From positions 1-22,609 of the IMG/VR virus record IMGVR_UViG_3300049997_000008: DNA of 22,609 nt. The stretch is one strand, 5' to 3'. The DNA comes from a virus. The position numbers and the translations under genes were made by a program. Numbering within the stretch: the stretch's first letter is position 1; each line of letters begins with the position of its first letter. The notes under the pieces were generated by a model, which was not told the origin of the DNA, did no database searches, and saw only the letters and a list, made by a program, of their open reading frames with translations. Positions 14,162 to 22,574 of this stretch are shown piece by piece.

Positions 14162-14368
14162 TCACGGCGTACCGCTATAAACGGTCCCAAGGCACTCCGG
14201 ATCCGCGCATTCCCGCCGGTCGAGGAAGTATCGCCGGCCGCAGCGCTCGCAGAACCAACGACGCAAACGAAGGTTGAACTTGACGGCGGTCCACCGAACG
14301 CGAAGCTCGCGCTTGAAGATCGACCATTCGCGGCGCAGGGCTTCTTGGCGGTCCTCAAATGTAGTCAT
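14162..14368 (-). CDS. Small zinc-ribbon protein
   Basis: A 68-residue protein with a very basic, helical N-terminal half (residues 1-38, rich in R, K and W) and a four-cysteine zinc site: WFCERCGRRYFLDRRECADPEC, with C40, C43, C54 and C59. The function is not recognised; binding of nucleic acid is plausible from the charge and the zinc ribbon. The ATG at 14368 overlaps the HTH gene stop in an ATGA. It is the last gene of the cassette between portal and capsid. The 64-base gap after it (14098-14161) has no gene and no clear terminator or promoter. Confidence 0.65.
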   Translation of the reverse strand: MTTFEDRQEALRREWSIFKRELRVRWTAVKFNLRLRRWFCERCGRRYFLDRRECADPECLGTVYSGTP

Positions 14369-14658
14369 TCGATAGGCCTGCCGTACGTTCTGGCATCGGT
14401 GGTCTTGACCCGCATGGTACCACCAGGCAGCCGGAACGCGGGAAGCGCGCCTTTGAAGATGTCCCGGTAGATCGTCCGCGTGCTGACGTGCCAGTAGCGC
14501 GCGAGCTCGCCCACGGACACGCTTGGCTCAGAGTGGGTCTCGATGTCGACCACTGCTGGCCGCGGCGCTGATGCGCATCGCGCCCCCGCGGTGGCCGGGC
14601 GCGTCGCGAGGGAACGAGACGAGACGGCGTTGTTCGTGAGGTCCCCAGTCCTGATCAC
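14365..14658 (-). CDS. Excisionase/MerR-type helix-turn-helix protein
   Basis: The 97-residue protein has a flexible Ala/Arg/Ser-rich first half and a C-terminal HTH_17-like DNA-binding domain at about 47-92: VSVGELARYWHVSTRTIY, then GALPAFRLPGGTMRVK. This is the winged-helix type shared by excisionases and small regulators. The GTG start at 14658 overlaps the glycosyltransferase stop in a GTGA; in-frame starts further upstream would run deep into that gene. It could be a recombination directionality factor for the integrase, a regulator of the cassette, or a terminase-like accessory. Its place in the late operon is unusual for an excisionase. Confidence 0.7.
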   Translation of the reverse strand: MIRTGDLTNNAVSSRSLATRPATAGARCASAPRPAVVDIETHSEPSVSVGELARYWHVSTRTIYRDIFKGALPAFRLPGGTMRVKTTDARTYGRPIE

Positions 14659-15401
14659 GCGCTCTTCGCCTCCAATCGTTTCGACTCTTTCTCGGCCTCG
14701 CGCCAGAGCCGGGCCAGCGGCTCGAGCGCTCGATCCGCCCCCATCTGCCGAAACACTGTGTGTCGTAGCCGGCTCTTGATGTGCAGCACTCGGGCCTGCC
14801 CTGGCGCGGCCAGCTCTCGCGCCCATGACGAGTCCTCGCAGTTCCACTCGGCGCATGGGATCTCGAAGAGTCCCACTCGAAGGGCGCGCACCGTGCCCAG
14901 CTCGAGCAGCGATCCAAGCGCAGCCTGGTTGCAGCCGCCATACGTCCTCTTCCAGACCTGGTGCTCGGCCGGGCTCCTGAGCAGGCGTAGATTCTGGTCA
15001 CGCCAGGCCCGCATGAATAGGCGCGTGCGATCGTTCACGCGCAGGAACACCGCGCCGCCGTTGAATGGGTAGCGCGCGTCAGGCTCGCGCATCGTGTAGG
15101 CGATGTCGAAGGCCTGCAGCCAGATCTCGTCCAGCGGACGCAGGACGATCGTGTCGCCATCGATCAGCAGGATCTGTTGCGCGTCCGAGGCCGTCGCGAC
15201 AACCTCGGCCCACCAGTCGAGCTTCTGGGTGTTCGTGGTGTGGGACGCCACGCCGAACGGGCTGTGATGCGTGCTCGGCGTGATGCGTTCGACGCGCACG
15301 TCCCACCCCGCGCAATGCTTCAGCGCCGTGTGACGCAGCACGGCCGCCATGCGCTCGAATTGCGCCGGTCCGAAGTAGCAGGCGGCGAGCAGCGGCCTCA
15401 T
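14655..15401 (-). CDS. GT-A fold glycosyltransferase with DGD motif
   Basis: A 248-residue protein with the features of a nucleotide-sugar-dependent GT-A enzyme. There is an N-terminal strand (LLAACYF), a helix, the metal-binding motif ILLIDGDTIVL (D81, D83), FNGGAVFL at 113-120, and a late NQAAL...LHIKS segment (H207). The C-terminal 25 residues are charged and helical. The start at 15401 makes an ATGA overlap with the methyltransferase gene; longer versions of the frame extend into that gene and lack support. It probably adds a sugar to a phage protein or a host surface glycan. Donor and acceptor cannot be told from sequence. It is soluble, with no membrane segment. Confidence 0.75.
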   Translation of the reverse strand: MRPLLAACYFGPAQFERMAAVLRHTALKHCAGWDVRVERITPSTHHSPFGVASHTTNTQKLDWWAEVVATASDAQQILLIDGDTIVLRPLDEIWLQAFDIAYTMREPDARYPFNGGAVFLRVNDRTRLFMRAWRDQNLRLLRSPAEHQVWKRTYGGCNQAALGSLLELGTVRALRVGLFEIPCAEWNCEDSSWARELAAPGQARVLHIKSRLRHTVFRQMGADRALEPLARLWREAEKESKRLEAKSA

Positions 15402-16600
15402 GCTCGCGGCCTCCGGCTGCCGAACAGCGGCTTGCGGCGCTTCTTCTCTTTGCTCTTGTAGTTCGCAGCAAAGTCCTCGCGCTCGGCCGCGGACGCGAGC
15501 CACAGCCGGGGCAGGACGCAGAGCCGAGGCTTCACCGTTGCCAGCGCGCGCAGGAAGGCGAGGCGTTCGTCCGGGCCTTGCTGGCATTCCTCCCGCCAGG
15601 TCTTGACGAGCGCGCGGCCTACGTCCGTTGCCGCCACGAACAGGAGCTGCTCGGGCGCGTGGATCGGCACGCGCAGATCCAGGATCGCCTCTTCCGTCAG
15701 GGCGCGCTCCTCGGAAGTGCCGACGTCCTGGGCGAGCACGTGCTCGCTGGCGAACGGGACGGCGGCGTCCCACCGCTCAAGGATCCGGAAGCCTGCGCCG
15801 AGCAGCTCCCACGGGACCGGGGCGCCGCGGCCGACGAAGAGGTTCAGGCGCCACGAGAGCGCCCAATCATCCGCGACGATCACCTGGACGCCTGGGGGCT
15901 GAACCTGCCTCGTCAGCTCCCTGGTGATGACGCAGGCGCCTAGGTTGTCCAGGCGCGGCGCGATGATCTGGGGGCGCGAACACAGCGTCTCGCCGTCCCG
16001 CCGGTAGAAGCCCACCATGCCGACCTTGCCCTCGTCGACCAGGCGGACGTCGAACGGTCGGCCGAGGTCGGCGGCCATCCGGTTGAGTTCCTCGTAGACG
16101 ATGCGGCTCGGCGTCCGGCTGTCCTGGGGCGAGTAGTCGTGGCAGAGCAGCAAGCCGCCCGGCCGCAGCCGCTCAAACCACGGGAGATCCAGGGCGATGC
16201 GGTTGTGGTCGCCATCGACGAAGACCAGGTCGTAGACCGCGTCGGACGCCCGGGACAGGTAGTCCCACGAGCGGATGGCCTGCGCGGCGATGTTGCGGCA
16301 GCCGTGCCGGCGCCACAACTCGCCGGCGGCGGCTACTTCGCGCGGCTCCGCCGTGAGTGATGTGATCTGCGCGAGCGGGGCCGCATTCGAGATGACGTAC
16401 CCCGAGCCGCCGTGCCCGGTGCCGATCTCCAGGATCCGGGCGCCCTGCGTGTTGTACTGGCGCGCGAGCAGCCACAGCGCCGCGAGCTGGTAGTCGAGCA
16501 CCTTCAGCTTGACGCGCGGCAGCGGCGGCAGCGCCGCGCCCATGAGGGCGAGCTCGCGCGTCAGGGTCGCCGCCTCTGCCTCGAGCTGAATCGGGATCAC
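15398..16600 (-). CDS. SAM methyltransferase fused to a glycosyltransferase-like domain
   Basis: Residues about 45-205 of the 400-residue protein form a class I SAM-dependent methyltransferase: motif I ARILEIGTGHGGSG (54-67), YDLVFVDGDHN (123-133) and RPGGLLLCHDYS (146-157). This pattern is typical of sugar or small-molecule O-methyltransferases (Methyltransf_24-like). Residues 210-400 form a second domain. It lacks a firm match, but its end (FVAATDVGRALVKTWREE, GPDERLAFLRAL, LCVLPRLW) resembles the C-terminal part of GT-A nucleotide-sugar transferases. The GTG start at 16600 overlaps the upstream stop in a GTGA; the much longer open frame upstream lies on top of the neighbouring gene and is rejected. 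The basic C-terminus (KSKEKKRRK) is notable. It may methylate a sugar added by its neighbours. Confidence 0.72.
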   Translation of the reverse strand: MIPIQLEAEAATLTRELALMGAALPPLPRVKLKVLDYQLAALWLLARQYNTQGARILEIGTGHGGSGYVISNAAPLAQITSLTAEPREVAAAGELWRRHGCRNIAAQAIRSWDYLSRASDAVYDLVFVDGDHNRIALDLPWFERLRPGGLLLCHDYSPQDSRTPSRIVYEELNRMAADLGRPFDVRLVDEGKVGMVGFYRRDGETLCSRPQIIAPRLDNLGACVITRELTRQVQPPGVQVIVADDWALSWRLNLFVGRGAPVPWELLGAGFRILERWDAAVPFASEHVLAQDVGTSEERALTEEAILDLRVPIHAPEQLLFVAATDVGRALVKTWREECQQGPDERLAFLRALATVKPRLCVLPRLWLASAAEREDFAANYKSKEKKRRKPLFGSRRPRA

Positions 16601-17352
16601 CGTGGGCCTCCTGCGGTATGCGAAAGGCGGGCGAGGCGCTGGTGGCGACTCACGGCGTCCCACGCCGCCTGGCCATCGATCCGTCCGGGGAGCTTCCCCG
16701 CCCAGCGCCTGGCGTCTCCCGGGTAGTGGTTGATGCCAGCCGTCTTCACGTCCGGCGTGAACTTCGGGAAGGTGTTCCACTCGTTCCCGAGGATCAGCAT
16801 CCGCAGGGGGTGCGCGTGCAGAGAGCGAATCAGAGCGCCCTGGTCGCGCTGCGCGTGGATCTCCCACTCCGCGCGCCAGCCTTCGAGGAACTCGCGGGCT
16901 GCTGGGCATCGGCGAAAGCCCCAGACGCCGCCGTTGTACTGCATGGCCCAGAGCGTCCCGACCGCCTTCTCGAGCTCGACGTACTCCTCGAGGTTGTTCC
17001 GCCGCTGGAAGCTGTGAAGCGTCTCGCCGACGTCGCGGCAGATGAGGAACTCCCAACCCGACTCGAGCCAGCGGAAGAGCGTGTAGACCGGGGCGACGAT
17101 CTCGGTATCCGCGTCGAGATAGACGACGGTCTCCCACTCGGCCGGGGCCAGGTCGTAGGCCCGCAGCTTCGCGCGGCGGCCGCCGACATCGCTGTCGGGC
17201 TGCGAGACGAGGACGTCCTCCGGACCGATGGGCGAGGCTGCGCACAGCGCGATGGGCACGTCGGGCATGTGGCGCTTGGCGCTCTCCATCATGCGCAGCG
17301 CGCACGCCCGAGCCGGGGCCCCGAACGCGACGCAGTAGAGGCCGCGCGTCAC
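16597..17352 (-). CDS. GT8-like GT-A glycosyltransferase
   Basis: The 251-residue protein has a GT-A layout. RGLYCVAFGAPARACAL is at the start, and KLRAYDLAPAEWETVVYLDADTEI follows with the DxD motif at D80-D82. NGGVWGFRR is at 140-148, and a late HYPGDARRWAGK (from H209) resembles the HxxGxxKPW signature of family GT8. These enzymes use nucleotide sugars with a divalent metal. The GTG start at 17352 makes a GTGA overlap with the GT-B gene; the longer frame starting at 17406 is not supported. Acceptor is unknown. The gene is one of four sugar-modification genes chained between portal and capsid. Confidence 0.75.
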   Translation of the reverse strand: MTRGLYCVAFGAPARACALRMMESAKRHMPDVPIALCAASPIGPEDVLVSQPDSDVGGRRAKLRAYDLAPAEWETVVYLDADTEIVAPVYTLFRWLESGWEFLICRDVGETLHSFQRRNNLEEYVELEKAVGTLWAMQYNGGVWGFRRCPAAREFLEGWRAEWEIHAQRDQGALIRSLHAHPLRMLILGNEWNTFPKFTPDVKTAGINHYPGDARRWAGKLPGRIDGQAAWDAVSRHQRLARLSHTAGGPR

Positions 17353-18224
17353 GCCGCTTCCCCCTGGGCGAAGCGTTGGGAAAAGCCCTCGGCGTGCGCC
17401 CGACACCAGGCCTCTACGGTGAACGGCTCGGTGATCGCGCGCAGCGCCTCGCTGTTGACTGTCGGCTGCGTCGTTGCAAGCTTGAGCGCGCGCACCAAAC
17501 CCGCGGCATCACCGCGCGGATACCTCACGATCCCGGGATGGGAGGGCAGCTCGTCGAGGATGCCGACGCCACGCGGGATGACCACGGTGACGCCACACGC
17601 GAGGGCCTCGAGCGGCGGCATCGGCCCGCCCTCCACCAGGCTCGGGCACACCAGGACGTCGAGGTGCTGGTAGAACTGCGGCATCTCGGCCCAGGGGTAG
17701 ACCTTCGTCGGCACCGGCCAGCCGCGGCCGCTGGCGACCCAGTCCACGTCCGGGGTGGACCGCACGACGTGCCGGATCCAGCTCTCGCCCTTGCGGTGGT
17801 TCTTGTAGGCGAACCCGGCCAGGCCGACAACGGACCGGCGGCGCCGCGGGTGCGGGGAGGGGACGAAGCGGAAGCGCTCCACCGGCAACGGCGGCTGAAT
17901 CGTCGGGCCGCACGCCTCAAGGCTCCGGCCGTAGAGCCTGTTCATTGTCACCCGCAGATCGACTCGGCGAGCGATCGCGTCGAAGAGCTTCGCCTTTGGG
18001 CTCCCGGGCGGGTGCTCCTCTCGATGCGTGAAGAGGGATGCCACCGTGCGCTGCTCCCAGCCCGGGGAGACCTGTGTTTCGAAGTACCCCATCAGGTAGA
18101 GCACATCCGCGAAGCCGTCGGGGGCGGGTGTGAGAGACCAGCCGAGCCCATCGCGCAGGTAGCGCGCGAACCGCGGTAGGATCCTGTCGGCGTCGAGGTT
18201 GCGACAGATGACGTTGACCCTCAT
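17349..18224 (-). CDS. GT-B fold glycosyltransferase (GT4-like)
   Basis: The 291-residue protein looks like a compact GT-B enzyme of the GT4 type. The C-terminal domain starts with VVGLAGFAYKNHRKGESW, followed by DVDWVASGRGWP. It then has the hallmark LVCPSLVEGGPMPPLEALACG with the EX7E motif E198-E206, and VTVVIPRGVG. The N-terminal domain begins VNVICRNLDADRI and is shorter than usual. The ATG at 18224 overlaps the portal stop in an ATGA. It is probably the first sugar-modifying enzyme of the cassette and translated by coupling to the portal gene. Whether it acts on virion proteins or on host surface sugars cannot be told. Confidence 0.78.
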   Translation of the reverse strand: MRVNVICRNLDADRILPRFARYLRDGLGWSLTPAPDGFADVLYLMGYFETQVSPGWEQRTVASLFTHREEHPPGSPKAKLFDAIARRVDLRVTMNRLYGRSLEACGPTIQPPLPVERFRFVPSPHPRRRRSVVGLAGFAYKNHRKGESWIRHVVRSTPDVDWVASGRGWPVPTKVYPWAEMPQFYQHLDVLVCPSLVEGGPMPPLEALACGVTVVIPRGVGILDELPSHPGIVRYPRGDAAGLVRALKLATTQPTVNSEALRAITEPFTVEAWCRAHAEGFSQRFAQGEAA

Positions 18225-19804
18225 GCCTGGGCGTCCTCGTCGTCGGTCTCATCGTCGGCCGCGGGATCTCCCTCCTCCGGTGCCGGCTTTTTCTCGCCAG
18301 CCGGCGTTTCGTCCGGCGCCGGCGGCTCCGGTGGTGGCGGCGGGTCCTCGGCCACCGGGCTCTTGACGTTCGCGTGGAGCTGCCCGGCCTGCGTCATACG
18401 GCGCGGGTCGCAGTCGAGCACCAGGCCGAGTTCGTCGAGAATGGAGAAGTCGTTGGCCAGCTCCTTCAAGAACTGCTCCGGTGAATAGCCTCGCTCGCGG
18501 ATCACTTCCGAGAGCGTCTGCACGCCCGAACGCACGTTCCTGCTGGCTGCGAGACCTTCCTTGTCCGGCTCGATCATCGGCAGCGACGGCGCCGTCCACT
18601 CTGTGGACTCGACCACCGGCAGGCCCGCAATAGCGGCGGCTTCCATGGCCCAACGCCAAACCGGGTTGAGGAACTGCAGCACGAGGATCCGCCAGCGCCA
18701 GCGCTGGACTTTCGAGTAGTAGCCGATGCGAGCCATGCGCGCCGAGCTGAAGTTGACCTGGGAGTAGTCCCCTGTCATCGCTTCGTACGTGATGCCGAAG
18801 GGGCGGCCGAGCGTGCGCAGAACGGTCTTGGAGTACTCCGGATAGTCGCGAGCCTGGGGTGGCTGGACGATTTCGAAGGTCTTCCCGGGTGGCGCGTTCA
18901 GGACCATGCCGGGCTCGAGCGCGTCGACGGTGGGCGCATCCGCGGTCACCGAACCCAGCGGAGCGGCGGTGCCGTCGCTGTCGGAGGTGAGGACGGACAG
19001 ACACGCCGCGATCTTTTGCTTCATCAGCGTGGCGTCGTCGAACTCGTCGAAGTCCCGGAACTTCAGGAGCGCTGATGCGAACCAGCTCGGCGCGCGAACC
19101 TGCCCAGCGCGGCCCGGCTTGAAGATGTGGAGCATCTCGCTGGCGGGCACGCGAGACGAACCGCTCATGACGCTGCGGCCCAGCACAGCGCGTGTCGAGC
19201 CGGGGTGCTCACGGAAGATCCAGTAGGCCACGCGCACGCCGAGCGCGTCGAACTCGACGCCCTGGATGATCCGCCCGCCATTCTCCAGCGCCGCGTCCCT
19301 CAGGGTGTCGAGGTAGTCGGGTTCAAGCACCTGCAGCTGGAACGGTAGGGCGAAGCCGTCCTCTGGCCGGCGCCACCTGCGGCGGACCAGGACCTCGCCA
19401 GACTCAACGACCGTTCGCAGAACCATCTCCTGCAGCCCGGCCAGGTCGAGACGCCCGTCCGCGTCGCAGTCGATCGACTCGCTCCACCGGCGGAAGGCCT
19501 CGTGCTTCGCCGCAGGCACGATGCCCCACCCCACCGCGTCCGTTGTGATGGTGTCGAGTATCCCGCCGTCGGCGATGGCGTTGTTGCGCACCAGGTCGCG
19601 CGCGGCCTCGCGCAGGCGGCTGAGGCTCGGGCCGAGCGCTGTGTTGGCGTCGCCGATGACGCGGCGCCAGCCTTGCGTACGCCGGCCGCTCGTCGCCGCG
19701 TCATAGTAGTGGCGCCGCAGCAGATCGATCGCCATCCGCGCCCGCTCGCGCTTGAGCTGCCAGCGTGGCGCCAGCGCTCCGATTGTCTTGTCGAGGATGT
19801 TCAT
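18221..19804 (-). CDS. Portal protein, lambda gpB family
   Basis: The 527-residue length is close to lambda gpB (533). Family features include YYDAATSGRRTQGW near the start, VRNNAIADGGILDTI and the stretch VESGEVLVRRRW. Later come DEFDDATLMKQKIAACLSV, a strong core helix, and DYSQVNFSSARMARIGYY. The C-terminal 50 residues are rich in proline, glutamate and aspartate and probably disordered. Twelve copies form the DNA channel of the head. It starts at an ATG two bases after the gpW-like stop, and its stop overlaps the first glycosyltransferase start. In lambda the next genes would be protease/scaffold and capsid; here a cassette intervenes. Confidence 0.9.
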   Translation of the reverse strand: MNILDKTIGALAPRWQLKRERARMAIDLLRRHYYDAATSGRRTQGWRRVIGDANTALGPSLSRLREAARDLVRNNAIADGGILDTITTDAVGWGIVPAAKHEAFRRWSESIDCDADGRLDLAGLQEMVLRTVVESGEVLVRRRWRRPEDGFALPFQLQVLEPDYLDTLRDAALENGGRIIQGVEFDALGVRVAYWIFREHPGSTRAVLGRSVMSGSSRVPASEMLHIFKPGRAGQVRAPSWFASALLKFRDFDEFDDATLMKQKIAACLSVLTSDSDGTAAPLGSVTADAPTVDALEPGMVLNAPPGKTFEIVQPPQARDYPEYSKTVLRTLGRPFGITYEAMTGDYSQVNFSSARMARIGYYSKVQRWRWRILVLQFLNPVWRWAMEAAAIAGLPVVESTEWTAPSLPMIEPDKEGLAASRNVRSGVQTLSEVIRERGYSPEQFLKELANDFSILDELGLVLDCDPRRMTQAGQLHANVKSPVAEDPPPPPEPPAPDETPAGEKKPAPEEGDPAADDETDDEDAQA

Positions 19805-19806
19805 GG

Positions 19807-20016
19807 TCAGCTCCCCAGCCCCTTGCTGGTCGCGGCGTACCGCGTCCGGGACTCGCCGCTCGCTGCGGCTTCGCGCTTCATGTCGGCCAGCAGGTGGCGC
19901 ATCTCGTCGAGGCTGCGGAAGGTGAAGGTCTGGCTCCCGACAGTCATCGACTGGATGACGCTACCCTTCGAGATCGCGCTCTCGAGCGCTGTGACGTCGG
20001 CCTGAGTCCATGCCAT
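19807..20016 (-). CDS. gpW-like head-tail joining protein
   Basis: A 69-residue protein, practically the same length as lambda gpW (68). It has two helices separated by a short strand hairpin: ADVTALESAISKGS, then VIQSMTVGSQTFTFRS, then LDEMRHLLADMKREAA. This matches the gpW fold, and the place between large terminase and portal is the lambda order. It seals the portal after packaging and makes the platform for the tail. The upstream 78 bases (20017-20094) have no gene and no evident promoter or terminator. The ribosome site is weak. Confidence 0.85.
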   Translation of the reverse strand: MAWTQADVTALESAISKGSVIQSMTVGSQTFTFRSLDEMRHLLADMKREAAASGESRTRYAATSKGLGS

Positions 20017-20094
20017 GTGCTCAACCCCGTTCTAGAGTGTGGTGCGTAACTTCCGCATGTGATCCCTTACGTATCTGACTACAACTGCGCGGCG

Positions 20095-22011
20095 TCACTT
20101 GATAAAGCCCCCGCCTCTTCGGTGACCACCGAACCAACCGCCAGCCCTGCGGTTCACCCATGCCTTGGTCTGCTCGGGCTTCGCGTGCGGCGGCGCCGGC
20201 GGGAGAGGATTCCCAAGTCGTGCGGCCATCGCCGGCAGGTCGGGGTGTAAGAGCCTGAGCGCGGCCAGGGCGAGGACGACGCAGTCGAGCGCCTCGTTCC
20301 TCGGCCGGATCTTCTTCCACGTCTGGACCGGGACGCCCTTGGTGAACTTCGTCATGAGGCGCTCGCTGGTGAGCTGAGCTGCGAGCTCCTCGTCCGCCCA
20401 TTCGGCGTTGGGCAGGTGGATGTAGCCCGCGCGCTTCTCGGTGATCACGAGGCGCGACATGATGATCGCCTTCGCCGCGTCGACGCCGATCGTGTAGAGC
20501 GGCACCTGGCGCTGCTGGCGGCCCCACTTGCGCGGCGACGGTGACGACACGATGGGACGCTGGCCGTCACGGCCGATCGTCGCGTACACCCGGCGAGCGG
20601 CCAGTTTCGACGCGTAGTCGTAGACCATGGTCGTCCGGTGCCCGGCCGAGTCGATGCAGGTCGCCGAGATCGAGAGCCGCTGCCCGCTGGCGTGCTCGTA
20701 CGTGTGGTCGAGGATCTCGTCGAGCATCTGCCAGGGCTCCGGCTGTTCCGTGTTGCCCGGCAGCGTCTGACGATCGACGATCCACGACTCCTCTCCCGGG
20801 CCCCAGCCGATGACGAGCAGTTCGAGGCGATCGTCCTGCGTGTCGACTCCCATCGTCAGGCAGCACGCCCCGGTCGGGACGGCCGCCTCGTACGTCTCGC
20901 GGCGCATGACGAGGGTGTTCGACTCGACGCCCTCGCCGGCGTCGGGCTCGATGGGCTCGCCGAGCGTGGTGTTGATCCAGGTGTGCATCTCGGCCCGGTC
21001 GCCCGCCTTCTGCGCAGCGCGAGCGCGAAGGAAGCTGGACACGATCTCGCGTAGCGAGGAGAACGGCGAGTAGGCCTCCCAGATGTGGAACGACACGAGC
21101 GATCGTTCTGGACGCTCGGCGACCTCGGGGCGCCACTCCCCGCGGCCGAGGATGGCCACGCGCTCGGCCTCATCGATGGCGTAGTCGCAGTGCGGACAGT
21201 ACAGACGCGCGGTCCCTGGGTCGTCGTTCTCCCAGCGCACGTTCTTCCATTCGAAGACGTGCGGCGTGGTGCAACGCGGACAGGGCACGAAGTAGTGCCG
21301 GCGGTCACCGCGTTCGTACCGGGCGTCGATCGGCCCACCCTTGAGCGTGGGCGTCGACAAGTACATGATCCGGCGGCGGCCGCGGTAGGCCGCGGTGCGC
21401 TTCACCGCGATGTTGATCGTGCTGCCCTCGCCCGGCAGCTCTGCGGGGTATCGGTCGATCTCGTCGAGCATCAGGACCCGGATCGAGCGGGCGGCCAGCG
21501 ACGCCGCGGAGTTGGCGCCGGCGATCGAGAGCGAGCCGCCCCGGAACGTCTTGGAGAGAGTCGTGTTGCTCGAGTCCTTCGCGCGCTTCTTGGAGACGCA
21601 CTCCTTCAGCGCTGGGCTCGCGGCAATGATGGGATCAAGGCGGTTCTTCGCGAAGTCCTTGGCCATCGGGTCGACAGTCGGCTCGACGATCAGGATTGGA
21701 CAGGGGTCGTGCTTGATGTGAAAGCACACGATGGCCACGGCGATCGAGGTCTTCCCGAACTGGCTCGAGCCGCGGACGACGACCTCTTCGACGCCAGGCT
21801 CGTCGAAGGCGTTGAGGATCCCCTTCTGGTACGGAGCGAACTCGCTCTGCCAATGCGTGCCGGCCAGGGGACCGGTCGTCACGACGAGTTCCTTGTCGCA
21901 GAACTCAGAGACCGTGAGGACGGGAGGCGGCGCCCACAGGGCGCGCACGCGCTCGAGCACCGCGAGGACCGCGAGGACCGCCGGATTGCCTGTCGCCTCA
22001 GCCACACTCAC
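20095..22011 (-). CDS. Terminase large subunit, lambda gpA family
   Basis: The 638-residue motor and nuclease is the same size as lambda gpA (641). The ATPase domain has a deviant Walker A GSSQFGKTS (81-89), Walker B VLMLDE (179-184) and a coupling motif LSTPT (218-222). A zinc-binding insert has CPRC (244-247) and CPHC (272-275). The nuclease has the probable acid residues D390 (GVDTQDD), D454 (CIDSAGH) and D511 (GVDAAKA), as in RNase H-like folds. The C-terminus is glycine/arginine-rich. gpA-type terminases usually cut at cos sites, so a cohesive-end phage is inferred. The GTG start at 22011 overlaps the small subunit stop in a GTGA. Confidence 0.92.
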   Translation of the reverse strand: MSVAEATGNPAVLAVLAVLERVRALWAPPPVLTVSEFCDKELVVTTGPLAGTHWQSEFAPYQKGILNAFDEPGVEEVVVRGSSQFGKTSIAVAIVCFHIKHDPCPILIVEPTVDPMAKDFAKNRLDPIIAASPALKECVSKKRAKDSSNTTLSKTFRGGSLSIAGANSAASLAARSIRVLMLDEIDRYPAELPGEGSTINIAVKRTAAYRGRRRIMYLSTPTLKGGPIDARYERGDRRHYFVPCPRCTTPHVFEWKNVRWENDDPGTARLYCPHCDYAIDEAERVAILGRGEWRPEVAERPERSLVSFHIWEAYSPFSSLREIVSSFLRARAAQKAGDRAEMHTWINTTLGEPIEPDAGEGVESNTLVMRRETYEAAVPTGACCLTMGVDTQDDRLELLVIGWGPGEESWIVDRQTLPGNTEQPEPWQMLDEILDHTYEHASGQRLSISATCIDSAGHRTTMVYDYASKLAARRVYATIGRDGQRPIVSSPSPRKWGRQQRQVPLYTIGVDAAKAIIMSRLVITEKRAGYIHLPNAEWADEELAAQLTSERLMTKFTKGVPVQTWKKIRPRNEALDCVVLALAALRLLHPDLPAMAARLGNPLPPAPPHAKPEQTKAWVNRRAGGWFGGHRRGGGFIK

Positions 22012-22526
22012 GCCGCCCTCGTCCTCGATGCGGGCCCGGCCGTGAGCTCGCGCAGCATCCCATAGACGGCCTCGCGCAGCTCGCGCTCAACGCCGGCGAG
22101 ACCCTCCAGCGTCGCCGCCCTGAAGACTCGATCCGCGTACGTCGTCGGGATCGCCATCGCCTGTGCCCTCACGGCAGCCACCTCGGCGGACCAAACCCTC
22201 TCGACCTCGGCCGCCGGCAGCAGCTCGCGTTCTCGGGTGCGCAGCTGCTGCTCGGCAAGTAGGGCCTGACCTCGATCGCGGCGCGCCCGCTCCTGCGCTG
22301 GGTCGAGGGCACCGACCGAGGTGGAGGATTGATCGCGCTGCTCCTTCCACTCGAGGGCCGCCTTGAGGTTGTAGAGCGACGCTCGTCCGCCGCGGCCGCG
22401 CCTGTGAATCGGTAGCCCTTCCTCGATCCACTTGGCCACCGTCCGCGCGTTGCACCCAAGCTCGCGGGCGAGCTCGAGGCGCGTGAGCAAGCCCCTCGAT
22501 CGCTTCCGCGCTGCCTTCCTAGGCAC
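22008..22526 (-). CDS. Terminase small subunit, gpNu1-like
   Basis: The 172-residue protein starts with a basic N-terminus and a winged-helix DNA-binding domain: LTRLELARELGCNARTVAKW (14-33), EEGLPIHRRGRGGRASLYNL and AALEWKEQRD. It continues with a long charged helix for oligomerisation (DPAQERARRDRGQALLAEQQL) and a C-terminal helical part that would bind the large subunit. This is the domain order of lambda gpNu1, which recognises cos. The start is a GTG at 22526 with GGAG about ten bases upstream. It is the first gene of the late operon in the window; the packaging site is expected just upstream, i.e. to the right. Confidence 0.82.
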   Translation of the reverse strand: MPRKAARKRSRGLLTRLELARELGCNARTVAKWIEEGLPIHRRGRGGRASLYNLKAALEWKEQRDQSSTSVGALDPAQERARRDRGQALLAEQQLRTRERELLPAAEVERVWSAEVAAVRAQAMAIPTTYADRVFRAATLEGLAGVERELREAVYGMLRELTAGPASRTRAA

Positions 22527-22574
22527 AAGCGCGAAACTCCTGCGGGATAGCCGAAACGCCCAATGCCCCTAAGG

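Noticed and set aside
11239-14277. Plus-strand open frame of 1012 codons opposite the capsid and neighbouring genes
   Set aside because: It lies antisense to several well-supported genes, its protein is low-complexity Arg/Ala/Leu/Asp-rich as expected for GC-rich shadow frames, and it has no recognisable domain.
16601-17305. Long N-terminal extension of the methyltransferase frame
   Set aside because: It overlaps the GT8-like gene, is Arg/Ala-rich without domains, and the GTG at 16600 fits the GTGA chain and the start of the domain.
17353-17406. 18-residue N-terminal extension of the GT8-like protein
   Set aside because: The GTG at 17352 makes the regular GTGA overlap and the domain begins there.
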